A DNA stretch of 64,000 nucleotides. Origin: JBEKIK01 sp963838495 (GTDB lineage Bacteria > Planctomycetota > Planctomycetia > Pirellulales > Thermoguttaceae). The stretch is taken from assembly GCA_963838495.1 (NCBI GenBank), contig CAWIRC010000002.1, positions 682,001 to 746,000 on the forward strand, written 5' to 3'. Below the pieces are notes generated by a model. That model did not search any database and was not told the origin of the DNA. It saw nothing but the letters and a program-made list of their open reading frames with translations. Shown piece after piece: positions 55,178 to 63,490 of this stretch. Both the position numbers and the translations under genes were made by a program. Each line of letters begins with the position of its first letter. Position 1 is the stretch's first letter.

Positions 55178-56214
55178 TTACTTCCCTTTGCCTACCGCGA
55201 CATTATCTTTGCCGAGTTTTACCAGCAATTCGGCGATCTGCACGGCATTGGTGGCGGCGCCCTTGCGCAGGTTGTCGCTCACGCACCAGAACGCCAGGCC
55301 GTTGGGGCAGGAAATATCCTCCCGGATCCGCCCGATGAACGTCTCGTCGCGCCGATCGCAGTTGATGGGCATGGGATAGACTTTGTGCTCCAGGTCGTCC
55401 ATCACCACCAGGCCGGGAGTGGCGGCAAACAGCTTGCGGGCTTCTTCAACGCTCACTTTTCGCTCGGTTTCAACCAGAATACTCTCGCTGTGGCAGTTCG
55501 AAACCGGCACCCGCACGCAGGTCGGGCAAATTTGTATGCTCTCGTCCTCCAGCATCTTCCGCGTCTCGTAAACCATCTTCATTTCCTCGGACGTGTACCC
55601 CTTGTGCTTGGGCGAGCCGATCTGCGGAATGCAGTTAAAGGCGATGGGATGCGGGAAGCACTCGTATTTATAATCTTGCCCGGCCAACAGGGCCCGAGTC
55701 CCGCCGTCCAGGTCGCGGCTACCCACCAGGCCCGCCCCGCTGGTGGCCTGATACGTGCTGACTACAACCCGCCGCACCACTGCCGCGTCGTGCAAGGGCT
55801 TCAGGGCCTGGACCATTTGCGTGGTCGAGCAGTTCGGGCTGGATATGATCCCCTTGTGCCTGAGCACCGCGTGCGGATTGACCTCAGGAATGACCAGGGG
55901 CACCCCGGGGTCCATGCGCCAGTAACCGCTCTCGTCTATCACCACGCAGCCGCGGCGCACCGCGTCAGGAATAAAATCCCGCGCCACTTCGTCCGGAGTG
56001 CTGCTTATGACCAGGTCCACGTCGTCGAAAACCGGTCCGTCCAGCGCCTCCACCGTGATCTCACGCCCGGCATAGGGCAGCTTTCTGCCCGCCGATCGGG
56101 CCGACGCCACAAACTTGATCCGCTCGCACGGAAAACGATGATCTTCCAGCAATTCACGAATAATCGTCCCTACTGCGCCGGTGGCGCCTACAACCGCGAC
56201 ACAATCGAACACGG
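55178..56214 (-). CDS. asd: Aspartate-semialdehyde dehydrogenase
   Basis: The start is taken as the GTG at 56214, which has AAGGAG seven bases upstream; the longer frame to 56293 adds unrelated residues. The NADP motif is VAVVGATGAVGTIIRELL, the catalytic Cys is in SSPNCSTTQMVQ, and a later substrate-binding RVPVSNCHSESILVE is visible. The enzyme reduces aspartyl-phosphate to the semialdehyde for lysine, threonine and methionine synthesis. It lies next to truA on the same strand. Confidence 0.95.
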
Positions 56215-56371
56215 GCAATCTCCTTATTGTTATAAAACAGGGTGACGAATGGTTTTCTAAGCCCACGGGTTGCATCCCCTGGGCATGATTCAATATATCG
56301 TTAATTCAGAATGTATAAGTAATTTATTATGCCATGATTGGTGGAAAATCACAACTCCATGTAAACAACAA

Positions 56372-56409
56372 AACCCCCGCGAAAGGCGGAGCCCGTCGCG
56401 GGGGTTTTT
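56372..56409 (-). terminator. Intrinsic terminator of the Cys-rich TIGR03000-type gene
   Basis: CCCCCGCG (56374-56381) and CGCGGGGG (56397-56404) form an 8-bp GC stem extended by AAA/TTT, with T-rich sequence on both sides. On the minus strand it stands about 60 bases beyond the Cys-rich gene stop; the TTTTT at 56405-56409 could also serve plus-strand transcription. Confidence 0.8.
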
Positions 56410-56470
56410 GAACAAATTATCTTTTGTCCACGCCCCTTGGCCCTTGGGCCAAGGTTATATTCATTCCATT

Positions 56471-57202
56471 TTAGTTGGCGGAAGCCACTGCTTCGGTCGG
56501 TTTCGGGTTGAAACCAAAAGCCACGGCGGTATTCTCACCGGCGCTTAAAGTTACCGTCTTGGTGTCTTCGACCAGTTTCCCGTCGCGAACCACTTGCGCG
56601 TGAATGTCGTACTTGTAGCTGAAGCCGGGTTTCAGACCGTAGGAAACAAACTGGCGACGGCTGCCAACGCTCCGAGTAGCCAGGCCGTTGATCGTGACCT
56701 TGGCGTCGTATGGCACCCATACCGTTACCACGCCGCTTGTCTCCGGTGTCGGAGACGACATGGTGGACGGTTCGGTGGATGGCGTCGGCGTAGCGCCGGG
56801 CATAGCAGGAGCCGGCTCGGTAGCGCTACCGGGCTCAGGCGGCGTGGGGCCTTCCATCATCGGCTTCTTTGCCGGCGTGGGCACGGTCGGAGCGGCAGGG
56901 GCGGTTGTTGTGTTCCCACAGCATGTAGCCGTAACTCCATTGCAGCAACTATAAGTCGCATAGCCGCAGGAATAACAGCCGCTGTAGCAGCCGGAATAAC
57001 ATCCTCCACACCCGCAGCCGTAGCCGCAACCCCAGCGGCACGCACGGCCGCATCCATACCAGCCTCCGCAATTCCAACACGATCCACATCCCCATCCACA
57101 ACCGTAACAACCTCGGCCGCATCCCCACCAGCAGGCGTTAGCGGTACCGACAGCGGTCAAAAGTAGTAACATAACCACTGTCCCTAACAATACTTTTTTC
57201 AA
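56471..57202 (-). CDS. Cys-rich exported protein with TIGR03000 domain
   Basis: A 243-residue protein. The signal peptide (VLLGTVVMLLLLTAVGTANA) is followed by about 60 residues rich in Cys, Gly, Tyr and Trp (CWWGCGRGCYGCGWGCGSC and CYSGCYSGCYSCGYA). A Pro/Thr-rich linker leads to a C-terminal TIGR03000 module with VTVWVPYDAKVTING and VVRDGKLVEDTKTVTLSAG. This family is planctomycete-specific and probably part of the cell surface. The start is a TTG; an ATG at 57217 with a Shine-Dalgarno is in the same frame but is followed by an in-frame TGA at its third codon. Confidence 0.85.
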   Translation of the reverse strand: MKKVLLGTVVMLLLLTAVGTANACWWGCGRGCYGCGWGCGSCWNCGGWYGCGRACRWGCGYGCGCGGCYSGCYSGCYSCGYATYSCCNGVTATCCGNTTTAPAAPTVPTPAKKPMMEGPTPPEPGSATEPAPAMPGATPTPSTEPSTMSSPTPETSGVVTVWVPYDAKVTINGLATRSVGSRRQFVSYGLKPGFSYKYDIHAQVVRDGKLVEDTKTVTLSAGENTAVAFGFNPKPTEAVASAN

Positions 57203-57447
57203 ACTTTGTCAACTCATGAGTTTCTCGCTCCCTTTTTAAAAAGAGGATAAAACAAAGTTTTTACTGCTACAAACTCTGTAGCTTACAAATAATAGCACAG
57301 AAATCAAGTAGGCTGGGAAAACTTATCCGATTTGGCAAACTCTTGCAATCAGATAACTTAGGCTAATCATCACAAGAAGACATAAGAATTATAGCGATTC
57401 GCAAGAGAAAAAAACCACCCAAATTAGCGGTACGACCGAGACTATGT

Positions 57448-58530
57448 TTATCTCTTCGCTACGGATGGAATCGCCTTGCCCTTGAGCTGATAGACGTAAG
57501 CCAGCACCTCGGCCACGGCCGCGTATTTGTCCTGAGGGATCGGATGATCGATATCCACTTCGCGGTACAGGGCTTGCGCCAAGGGTTTCTTTTCCACAAT
57601 TGGAATGCCGTGTTCCAAAGCCAGGTTGCGAATCCGCACGGCGATTACGCCCGCCCCTTTGGCCACTACGATGGGCGCCGCCATGGTCTCCGCTTCATAT
57701 TGAATGGCAACGGCCAATTCGGTGGGATTTGTGATCACCACGTCGGCCTTGGGAACGGCCGTGGAAATGCGGTTTAAAGCCAATTGCCTTTGCACGTGCC
57801 TCCGCCTGGCGACAATCTGCGGATTGCCCTCCAGGTTTTTCAATTCCTCGCGAATCTCTTGCGGGGTCATCTTCAAGTCCTGTTCGTGCTTCCACCATTG
57901 GAAGCCGTAATCGAGCAAGGCCAGAACCACCAGCGCCCCGGCGATTTTCAACGCCGTCCAAAGCAGAATCTGCAAGGTTAACACGCCGATTTGAGCCGCA
58001 CTCAACCCGCTCATCCCCAGTATCCTTTCCCGCTCGTTCCAAACGCTTAAATAGGCCACGCCCGCAATCACGGCGATCTTGAAAATCCCAAACAGCAAAT
58101 GCACGCCGTTGGAAAGCGAAAAAATCCGCCCCAAACCCGTAAGCGGATCGATGCGGCTTAGATCAAACGCGACTTTCTCCGGCAGAAACAAAAAACCCAC
58201 TTGCATCAGGTTCGATCCGATCCCGGCCAACATCACCAGCCCTAAAATGGGCAAAAGATATTTGGCCAGCATCGCTACGGTTGATGTCCACTGCCCCACG
58301 GCAAAATCCAAGTCGGCCGATAGCCAGGCGTCATGCCCCAACTGCTTCGCGGCAAATCCCCCGAAAAATTCCACCATCGACGGGCCCATCATCAGCAATG
58401 TCAACAAGCCGGCCAACAACAACAACGCCGATCCTAAATCCTGGCTCCTGGCAACCTGGCCCTGCTCGCGGGCCTGCTGCCGCCGATGTGGCGTAGGTTC
58501 TTGCGTTTTGTCGCCGCTTTGTTCGGGCAT
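57448..58530 (-). CDS. flhB: Flagellar type III export protein FlhB
   Basis: A 360-residue protein with four hydrophobic helices in residues 30-210 and a cytoplasmic domain. The autocleavage site normally NPTH is NPTE at 268-271 (VITNPTELAVAIQYEAETMA), followed by AAPIVVAKGAGVIAVRIR and an HGIPIVEKKPLAQALYREVD segment. FlhB controls the switch from hook to filament export. The His-to-Glu change at the cleavage site is noteworthy and may slow or alter cleavage. It ends the flagellar cluster. Confidence 0.96.
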   Translation of the reverse strand: MPEQSGDKTQEPTPHRRQQAREQGQVARSQDLGSALLLLAGLLTLLMMGPSMVEFFGGFAAKQLGHDAWLSADLDFAVGQWTSTVAMLAKYLLPILGLVMLAGIGSNLMQVGFLFLPEKVAFDLSRIDPLTGLGRIFSLSNGVHLLFGIFKIAVIAGVAYLSVWNERERILGMSGLSAAQIGVLTLQILLWTALKIAGALVVLALLDYGFQWWKHEQDLKMTPQEIREELKNLEGNPQIVARRRHVQRQLALNRISTAVPKADVVITNPTELAVAIQYEAETMAAPIVVAKGAGVIAVRIRNLALEHGIPIVEKKPLAQALYREVDIDHPIPQDKYAAVAEVLAYVYQLKGKAIPSVAKR

Positions 58531-58703
58531 AAACTATGAATAATGAATGATGATTTCTGAATGATGAATAATCTAGAAAACCGCTTGCGGTTTCGCGGGG
58601 CTGATATTGGCCCAAAGCGCGAGCATGGGTTATACTATTCTTTGATTCTGATCCCTCGCTTGTGCTTCTGGTCACTGTTTCCAATCTGCCGAAAAGTTAA
58701 AAA

Positions 58704-59504
58704 TCACGACAACCACCCCGTTCTCAGCGGCGTGTTCAGGGCATTGAGCATGGTTTCCAACGCCGGCTCGATCTGCCCCCGGAATGTCCATACCACCCCG
58801 CCTAAAGTCAAAGCCAAGGCCCCGAAAATCAAAAGCGAGTTCAGCCCAAATCCCACCATCAATATGTTCAACTGCGGAACGGTGCGGCCGATTAATCCCA
58901 AAACAAGCATCGCCAGCAGCAATGCTATCGCAGCCGGGGCGGCCACGCGGATGGCCAGCGAAAAACTCTGCGCCATCAAGGTCACTAACGCCTCGGCGAT
59001 CGGCCGGGAAAATACTCCGCTGCCGGGCGGAATCGTCTGAAACGTATCCAGCAACCCCGCCATCACCAGCCTGTGCCCGCCGATGCATACGAAAACGGTC
59101 AAGCTAACCAGCACAAACAGCCTGGAAAGAATGGGCGTGTTCGCGTCCGAACTCGGATCATAGGCCTCGGCTATCATCAAGCCGCCCACGTACCCGATTA
59201 TCTCGCCCCCCAGTTCCATGCCCCGCACCAGCAGCATGATCCCCAATCCCAAACTCATTCCCACTATCAATTCGCCGCCGATGATAACCAGGTAATTCAG
59301 CAGGTTGCCGGGGTCCGGCGCGGATGCGCTCCATTGCGAGGGCATAATCAGAACGGCCAGGGCCAAAGACAACAACGCTCGCACGCGCATCGGAGCATCC
59401 GTGGAACCGTAAATCGGCGCGGTGATCGTCAATCCGCTCACCCGCGTCAAAACCAGGGTAAACACGATGAACTTGTCCAAGTTGAATTGATTTACTACAT
59501 CCAT
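58704..59504 (-). CDS. fliR: Flagellar export protein FliR
   Basis: A 266-residue inner-membrane protein with about six hydrophobic helices. FliR-type sequence includes FTLVLTRVSGLTITAPIYGS, ELIVGMSLGLGIMLLVRGME and GGHRLVMAGLLDTFQTIPPG, and it ends RTGWLS. It forms part of the FliPQR export gate. It follows fliQ by 13 bases, and there is a 173-base gap before flhB. Confidence 0.95.
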   Translation of the reverse strand: MDVVNQFNLDKFIVFTLVLTRVSGLTITAPIYGSTDAPMRVRALLSLALAVLIMPSQWSASAPDPGNLLNYLVIIGGELIVGMSLGLGIMLLVRGMELGGEIIGYVGGLMIAEAYDPSSDANTPILSRLFVLVSLTVFVCIGGHRLVMAGLLDTFQTIPPGSGVFSRPIAEALVTLMAQSFSLAIRVAAPAAIALLLAMLVLGLIGRTVPQLNILMVGFGLNSLLIFGALALTLGGVVWTFRGQIEPALETMLNALNTPLRTGWLS

Positions 59505-59517
59505 TGTCCATCATTCT

Positions 59518-59782
59518 CTAGAACCTGCCCGGGATCCCCGCGATCAATTCGTGCGAATACTGCACCATGCGGGCGATAAGCCAGGGCAGCGCCAGGCTTA
59601 ACACCAGCACCATGGCGATCAGCTTGGGCACAAACGCCACAGTCTGCTCCTGGATCTGGGTAAGGGCCTGCAACAACCCGATCAGCAGACCCACGGCCAT
59701 TCCCGCTACCAAAACCGGTGCCGATCATAAGCATGTTCCAAATCGCCTCGCGCCCAATGTCAATAGCTGTTTGTGAATCCAT
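59518..59782 (-). CDS. fliQ: Flagellar export protein FliQ, one frameshift
   Basis: The protein starts MDSQTAIDIGREAIWNMLMI at 59782 and ends with ALPWLIARMVQYSHELIAGI. The two frames join near 59717, where restoring one C gives GTPVLVAGMAVGLLIGLLQA, the normal FliQ helix. The total of about 88 residues is typical. It forms the export gate with FliP and FliR. The frameshift in such a small conserved gene is a strong sign of sequence error. Confidence 0.93.
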
Positions 59783-59898
59783 AAATAATTGAAGGGTAAA
59801 TTGTTATAGCATTCGGCTTTCAGCAATCAGCAGTCAGAAAAAAATCGCATCAAATTGTTATGCTGATAGCTGAAAGCTGATTGCTGATTACTGTTTGC

Positions 59899-60660
59899 TC
59901 ATGTAAACGGCTGGAAACTCTCCATCAACATTCCCACCACCAGGTGCCAGCCGTCGACCAGCACGAACAAAAGCAGCTTGAAGGGCAGGGAAATCAAAAC
60001 CGGCGGCAGCATCAGCATGCCCATCGATACCAGCACGCTCGACACCACCATGTCCAGGATCAAAAACGGCAGGTAGATCTGGAAACCGATTAAAAACGCG
60101 GTCTTCAACTCGCTGAGCATGAAGGCCGGCAGCAGCACCACCAGCGGAACGTCGTCGTAACTTTTCGGCGCCGGCTGGTCGGGCAGGTAATTCATGAAAA
60201 GATATATGTCCTCGGAATTCTTCGTCCGCTCGATCTGCTGGCTCATGAACCGCCGCACCGGGGCAACGCCCGACTTCCACGCCTCTTCCAGCGTTATCCG
60301 CCGCTCCGTATATGGCACTATCGACTCGTTATAAACCTGCTTCCACACCGGCGCCATGATCAAAAACGTGAGAAACAGCGAAAAGGTCGTGATCACCTGG
60401 CTGGGCGGAAGCTGCTGCGTGCCGATCGCCTGCCGCAGCAAACTCAGCACCACCACCATCCGCACAAAACACGTGGTCATCAATAATATCGCCGGCGCCA
60501 GGCTGAGCACCGTCAAAAGCAACATCACCTGGATCGTGGAACTGAGCCCCTCCGGGCTGGTCCACTGTTTCGGTCCTCCCGAAAGCCCGTCCGGCAGCTT
60601 CATTGAAAGCGGCTGATTGCCCGTCTCTTGCGCCCGGCCGAACCAAGGAAAGAAAAACAC
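59899..60660 (-). CDS. fliP: Flagellar export protein FliP, N-terminus uncertain
   Basis: The mature part is clear FliP: VMLLLTVLSLAPAILLMTTC, VLSLLRQAIGTQQLPPSQVI, TFLIMAPVWKQVYNESIVPY, and AFLIGFQIYLPFLILDMVV with SSVLVSMGMLML. The GTG at 60660 has no ribosome-binding site. In the neighbouring frame upstream, LAYLALVLVCFSFLGSAG looks like the missing signal peptide, and a single-base slip near 60630 would join it to AQETGNQPLSMKLPDGL; the ATG would then lie at 60824 in a heptamer array. FliP forms the export gate with FliQ and FliR. Confidence 0.92.
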   Translation of the reverse strand: MFFFPWFGRAQETGNQPLSMKLPDGLSGGPKQWTSPEGLSSTIQVMLLLTVLSLAPAILLMTTCFVRMVVVLSLLRQAIGTQQLPPSQVITTFSLFLTFLIMAPVWKQVYNESIVPYTERRITLEEAWKSGVAPVRRFMSQQIERTKNSEDIYLFMNYLPDQPAPKSYDDVPLVVLLPAFMLSELKTAFLIGFQIYLPFLILDMVVSSVLVSMGMLMLPPVLISLPFKLLLFVLVDGWHLVVGMLMESFQPFT

Positions 60661-60801
60661 ACCAGAACCAAGGCCAAATACGCCAGCGCCCTCCCCGACC
60701 TCCAGGGCGATTTTGACCTTTTCGTTTTTTTTGCCGATGCGTTATCTTTTATGGACGTAACACTTGCATCCGGCGCAACCGACAGTCGCGGCTTTCCGAG
60801 C

Positions 60802-60838
60802 AATTCGCATTTTGCATTTTGCATTTTGCATTTTGCAA
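60802..60838. repeat. TTTGCAT heptamer array upstream of fliP
   Basis: About five tandem 7-bp units (GCATTTT) lie between fliO and fliP. If fliP begins at 60824, part of the array is translated. Confidence 0.8.
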
Positions 60839-60876
60839 TGATTTTCCAAGGCAAACTTTTACCGCGGCGTTTCGTT

Positions 60877-61638
60877 TCAGGCATTGTGATGCTCCCAATC
60901 CATCGCCTCCGGCGCTTCGGCTCCCGAAAGATCGTAATCCGCATATTCGCCCTGCAAAAAGGCCGCCCGGTTGGCGCGACGCGGGGCCAGTTGTTCGAAA
61001 ATCTGCCGGAACGCCGCCGTGGAACTGTGCGGACCGGCCTGGCGGCATAATCCGGCCAGGCGGTCGACCTCTTGGGAATCGGTGATCTCCGTAAGCGTTT
61101 CCGTCCCCGCCGGTGTTATCGAGACCAAAAGCAGCTTGTTGCCGCAGCGCAAAAGATGCACGTTCTGCCGCCCGGCCAGCGGGGCGCGACCCAGCACTTC
61201 AAAGGCCTCGTTGGGCAGTCGCGTAAGACCCTGCGGCGCAGTGCGGCGTATCAACCAGGCGATCAGCAAAAATACGCCCAACACCGCCGCTAATCCGCCC
61301 ACTACCGCGGCCATCGACGGCAGCCCGTTGGGCCTTTTAATGACATCACGCGAATCGGCGCCGCCCGGCGGCGAAAGCGGAATCCCCGCTCCCCGCCTCG
61401 GCGATATTGAAGACGCGGACGCCCCCTTGCCGCCGGCCGTAGCGCCGGCGATCTTATCGGCCGACGCCAGAGGCGGAGCTATACGCACGGGACCGGGCGC
61501 CGGCTTCAACAAATCAGGACGCGCGTCGAATTCGTCCTCGGCCGCCGGATTTTCCGCCGCATGCGATGCCTGCGCAGGAAGATTCCCGGGCAGGAGTAAT
61601 AGAAAAACCAAACTCGTCGCTCTGGCAACCGAAGGCAT
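60877..61638 (-). CDS. fliO: Flagellar biosynthesis protein FliO
   Basis: A 253-residue protein with a signal-like N-terminus (SLVFLLLLPGNLPAQASHAA) and one clear membrane helix at about residues 110-130 (MAAVVGGLAAVLGVFLLIAW). The cytoplasmic part has the FliO pattern RLPNEAFEVLGRAPLAGRQN and VHLLRCGNKLLLVSITPAG. FliO assists assembly of the FliPQR gate. It lies between fliN and fliP. Its long Ala/Pro-rich N-terminal section exceeds the usual form. Confidence 0.9.
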   Translation of the reverse strand: MPSVARATSLVFLLLLPGNLPAQASHAAENPAAEDEFDARPDLLKPAPGPVRIAPPLASADKIAGATAGGKGASASSISPRRGAGIPLSPPGGADSRDVIKRPNGLPSMAAVVGGLAAVLGVFLLIAWLIRRTAPQGLTRLPNEAFEVLGRAPLAGRQNVHLLRCGNKLLLVSITPAGTETLTEITDSQEVDRLAGLCRQAGPHSSTAAFRQIFEQLAPRRANRAAFLQGEYADYDLSGAEAPEAMDWEHHNA

Positions 61639-61827
61639 CCGTGCCCATCCTTGCTGGTTTTATTATTGAAGTTGGATATCAGAACGAACCGATAACGATA
61701 AGGGCTATTCTGCGGCAGGCCGCTTTTACATATCTTATCAAAATAATATTTCAAAAAACCGCTTTCGGCGCGCTGCGCCGATGCAACGCGCCGTCGATCG
61801 CACAAAACAAATGCCGCGCGCATCGTC

Positions 61828-62420
61828 TCAATTAAACATATTCGCGCCGGTTATCAACTCGGCCACGCGAATGCAAAAATTGTCGTTAAGCACGAGCACT
61901 TCGCCCCGGGCGATCAGACGCCCGTTCACGTAAATGTCAACCGGGTCGCCGGCCATTTTGTCCAGGGTGACTACCGATCCCTTGCGGAGCTTCAGCACGT
62001 CTTCCAGATACATGTGCGTGCGCCCCAGTTCGATCTTCAGGTTCAATTCCACGTCCCGGACCAAATCCAGCGTGGCCGTTTCCGTGCTGGCGGGTGCGCC
62101 GTCGAGATCTTGCAGGCGAAAGGCCGAGACACCCTGGGGCAAAACGCCGCCGCCCGGGGAATTGATCGACTCCAAGGCCTTCTCCGCCTGGTTTAAGATG
62201 AATTCAATGTCTTTTTCGGCCATGCTTCCTTCGCCGGGCAGCGGATCGGGAAGCGGAGCGTCCACGCCTCCCCGCCCTCCTTGGATTTGGAATCCTCTCC
62301 GTCCTCAACCGGTGACGCGTCCGCCGCTGCGGCCGGTTTTGCCGCCGGCGCCGCCGCAGAGGACTGTTGGCTTAATAGCTTTTCAATGTCATCCTGACCT
62401 AAAACTTTTTCGTCAGCCAT
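61828..62420 (-). CDS. fliN: Flagellar motor switch protein FliN, one frameshift
   Basis: The ATG at 62420 starts MADEKVLGQDDIEKLLSQQ, followed by an Ala/Pro-rich linker. The frame changes near 62268 in a GGGCGGGG run; the next frame continues MAEKDIEFILNQAEKALESI and ends with the SpoA (C-ring) domain: RDVELNLKIELGRTHMYLED, LRKGSVVTLDKMAGDPVDIY and NGRLIARGEVLVLNDNFCIR. FliN forms the C-ring with FliM and FliG. FliM is not found between fliL and fliN. Confidence 0.94.
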
Positions 62421-62479
62421 GGGAATCCGTTCCTGATTTGTTTTTAGATGGGAGGACGACTTCAAATGTCGTCTTACAA

Positions 62480-63055
62480 TTATTGTTCGATAAAGGAAAA
62501 GTCGCTGAAAATGATGGCTTGCAGCAGTTGTTTGCCCAACATGCGGTTGGTTTTGTCCATGATTTTGCGTTTTACCAGTCCCAAGCCCGCGTCGGTCAAA
62601 TCCGTGATCTCCGCCGCGCGGATCGTTTCGATGACTTGTTCGCGGAAACGGTGCAGGTTTTCTTCCAGGCGGGTCATGAATAATTTCTGATCCGCGGCGG
62701 TAACGGTTCCATACAGGTGGAAATCGATGCGCAAAGTGGTGTTCGAGACGGGCTGGTAGGCGGTCACGTTGAACTCGCCTAAATCCACCTCTATCTGGCT
62801 GTTCTGATCCTTTTCCGACTCTTGCTTGGACGCGGTTTTGTTTTCCACCTTGGTCTCGATGGCGGAGCCGGCCAACGCGGCTGTTTCCACGGTTCGCGGC
62901 AGGTACCAATACGCTATCCCGCATTCCACCACCACTACCAACAATACAAAAAACAAAATTTTGGTTTTGCCGATCGGGCTCTTCTTTGCCGCCGGGGCCG
63001 AAGTTTGCTCCTCGGCCTGGGGTTTTTCGTTGGGGGTAGATGGTTCTTGAGCCAT
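62480..63055 (-). CDS. fliL: Flagellar basal body-associated protein FliL
   Basis: The start is the ATG at 63055 (MAQEPSTPNEKPQAEE). A single membrane helix is at about residues 33-55 (ILFFVLLVVVVECGIAYWYL). The C-terminal domain has VDLGEFNVTAYQPVSNTTLR, FHLYGTVTAADQKLFMTRLE, and RKIMDKTNRMLGKQLLQAII. FliL supports the motor stator. The longer frame to 63109 lacks a good start signal. Confidence 0.9.
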   Translation of the reverse strand: MAQEPSTPNEKPQAEEQTSAPAAKKSPIGKTKILFFVLLVVVVECGIAYWYLPRTVETAALAGSAIETKVENKTASKQESEKDQNSQIEVDLGEFNVTAYQPVSNTTLRIDFHLYGTVTAADQKLFMTRLEENLHRFREQVIETIRAAEITDLTDAGLGLVKRKIMDKTNRMLGKQLLQAIIFSDFSFIEQ

Positions 63056-63490
63056 GGCTTTTAACCGTAAATGATTTCCGAAAGGGTCCGGCCCATTGCC
63101 GCCAACCATTCCTGCCCGGCGCCAAAAAATCCCGGACAGCCTCCCGGCGCAACAATGGGGACCTCAGTTTTCATAAATGCACTAATAGGATCGCCTCGTG
63201 AAAATTTACGTTATTTTTTGTCGCTGCGTCTCAACCGGCGCTTTGTTTGCCTGCGCGTTTCTAACGGATTTTCCTGCTTTATCGCTTGCATATTTCTTCA
63301 TTGCCCGCTTTTTTCCGGGAAACCGGCTAAAAAAGACTGATGATGATAGCTTTGTATGCTCCCCCGATCAAGGCCAATTATGCTCCGGCCGAATGGTCGC
63401 CGGCGGCGACAAACCGCCCGCCCCCCAATAATCTATGCCTGCTCCATGTTGGGCCGGCGGTTTAACCGCCCGCCTCCACATGCCAATATT
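63056..63490. other. Intergenic region between flgE and fliL
   Basis: No gene of the flagellar type is seen here; motA, motB, flbD and fliM are absent. A GGCGGTTTAACCGCC palindrome lies at about 63450-63464, near a CGGCGGCGACAAACCGCCCG unit at about 63401-63420. No clear sigma54 or sigma28 promoter was found. Confidence 0.5.

Noticed and set aside
55031..56245. 404-codon open frame on the plus strand
   Set aside because: It is antisense to asd and has no family features.
58190..58230. GTTCGATCC box as a possible tRNA
   Set aside because: It lies inside flhB coding sequence and no cloverleaf can be formed.
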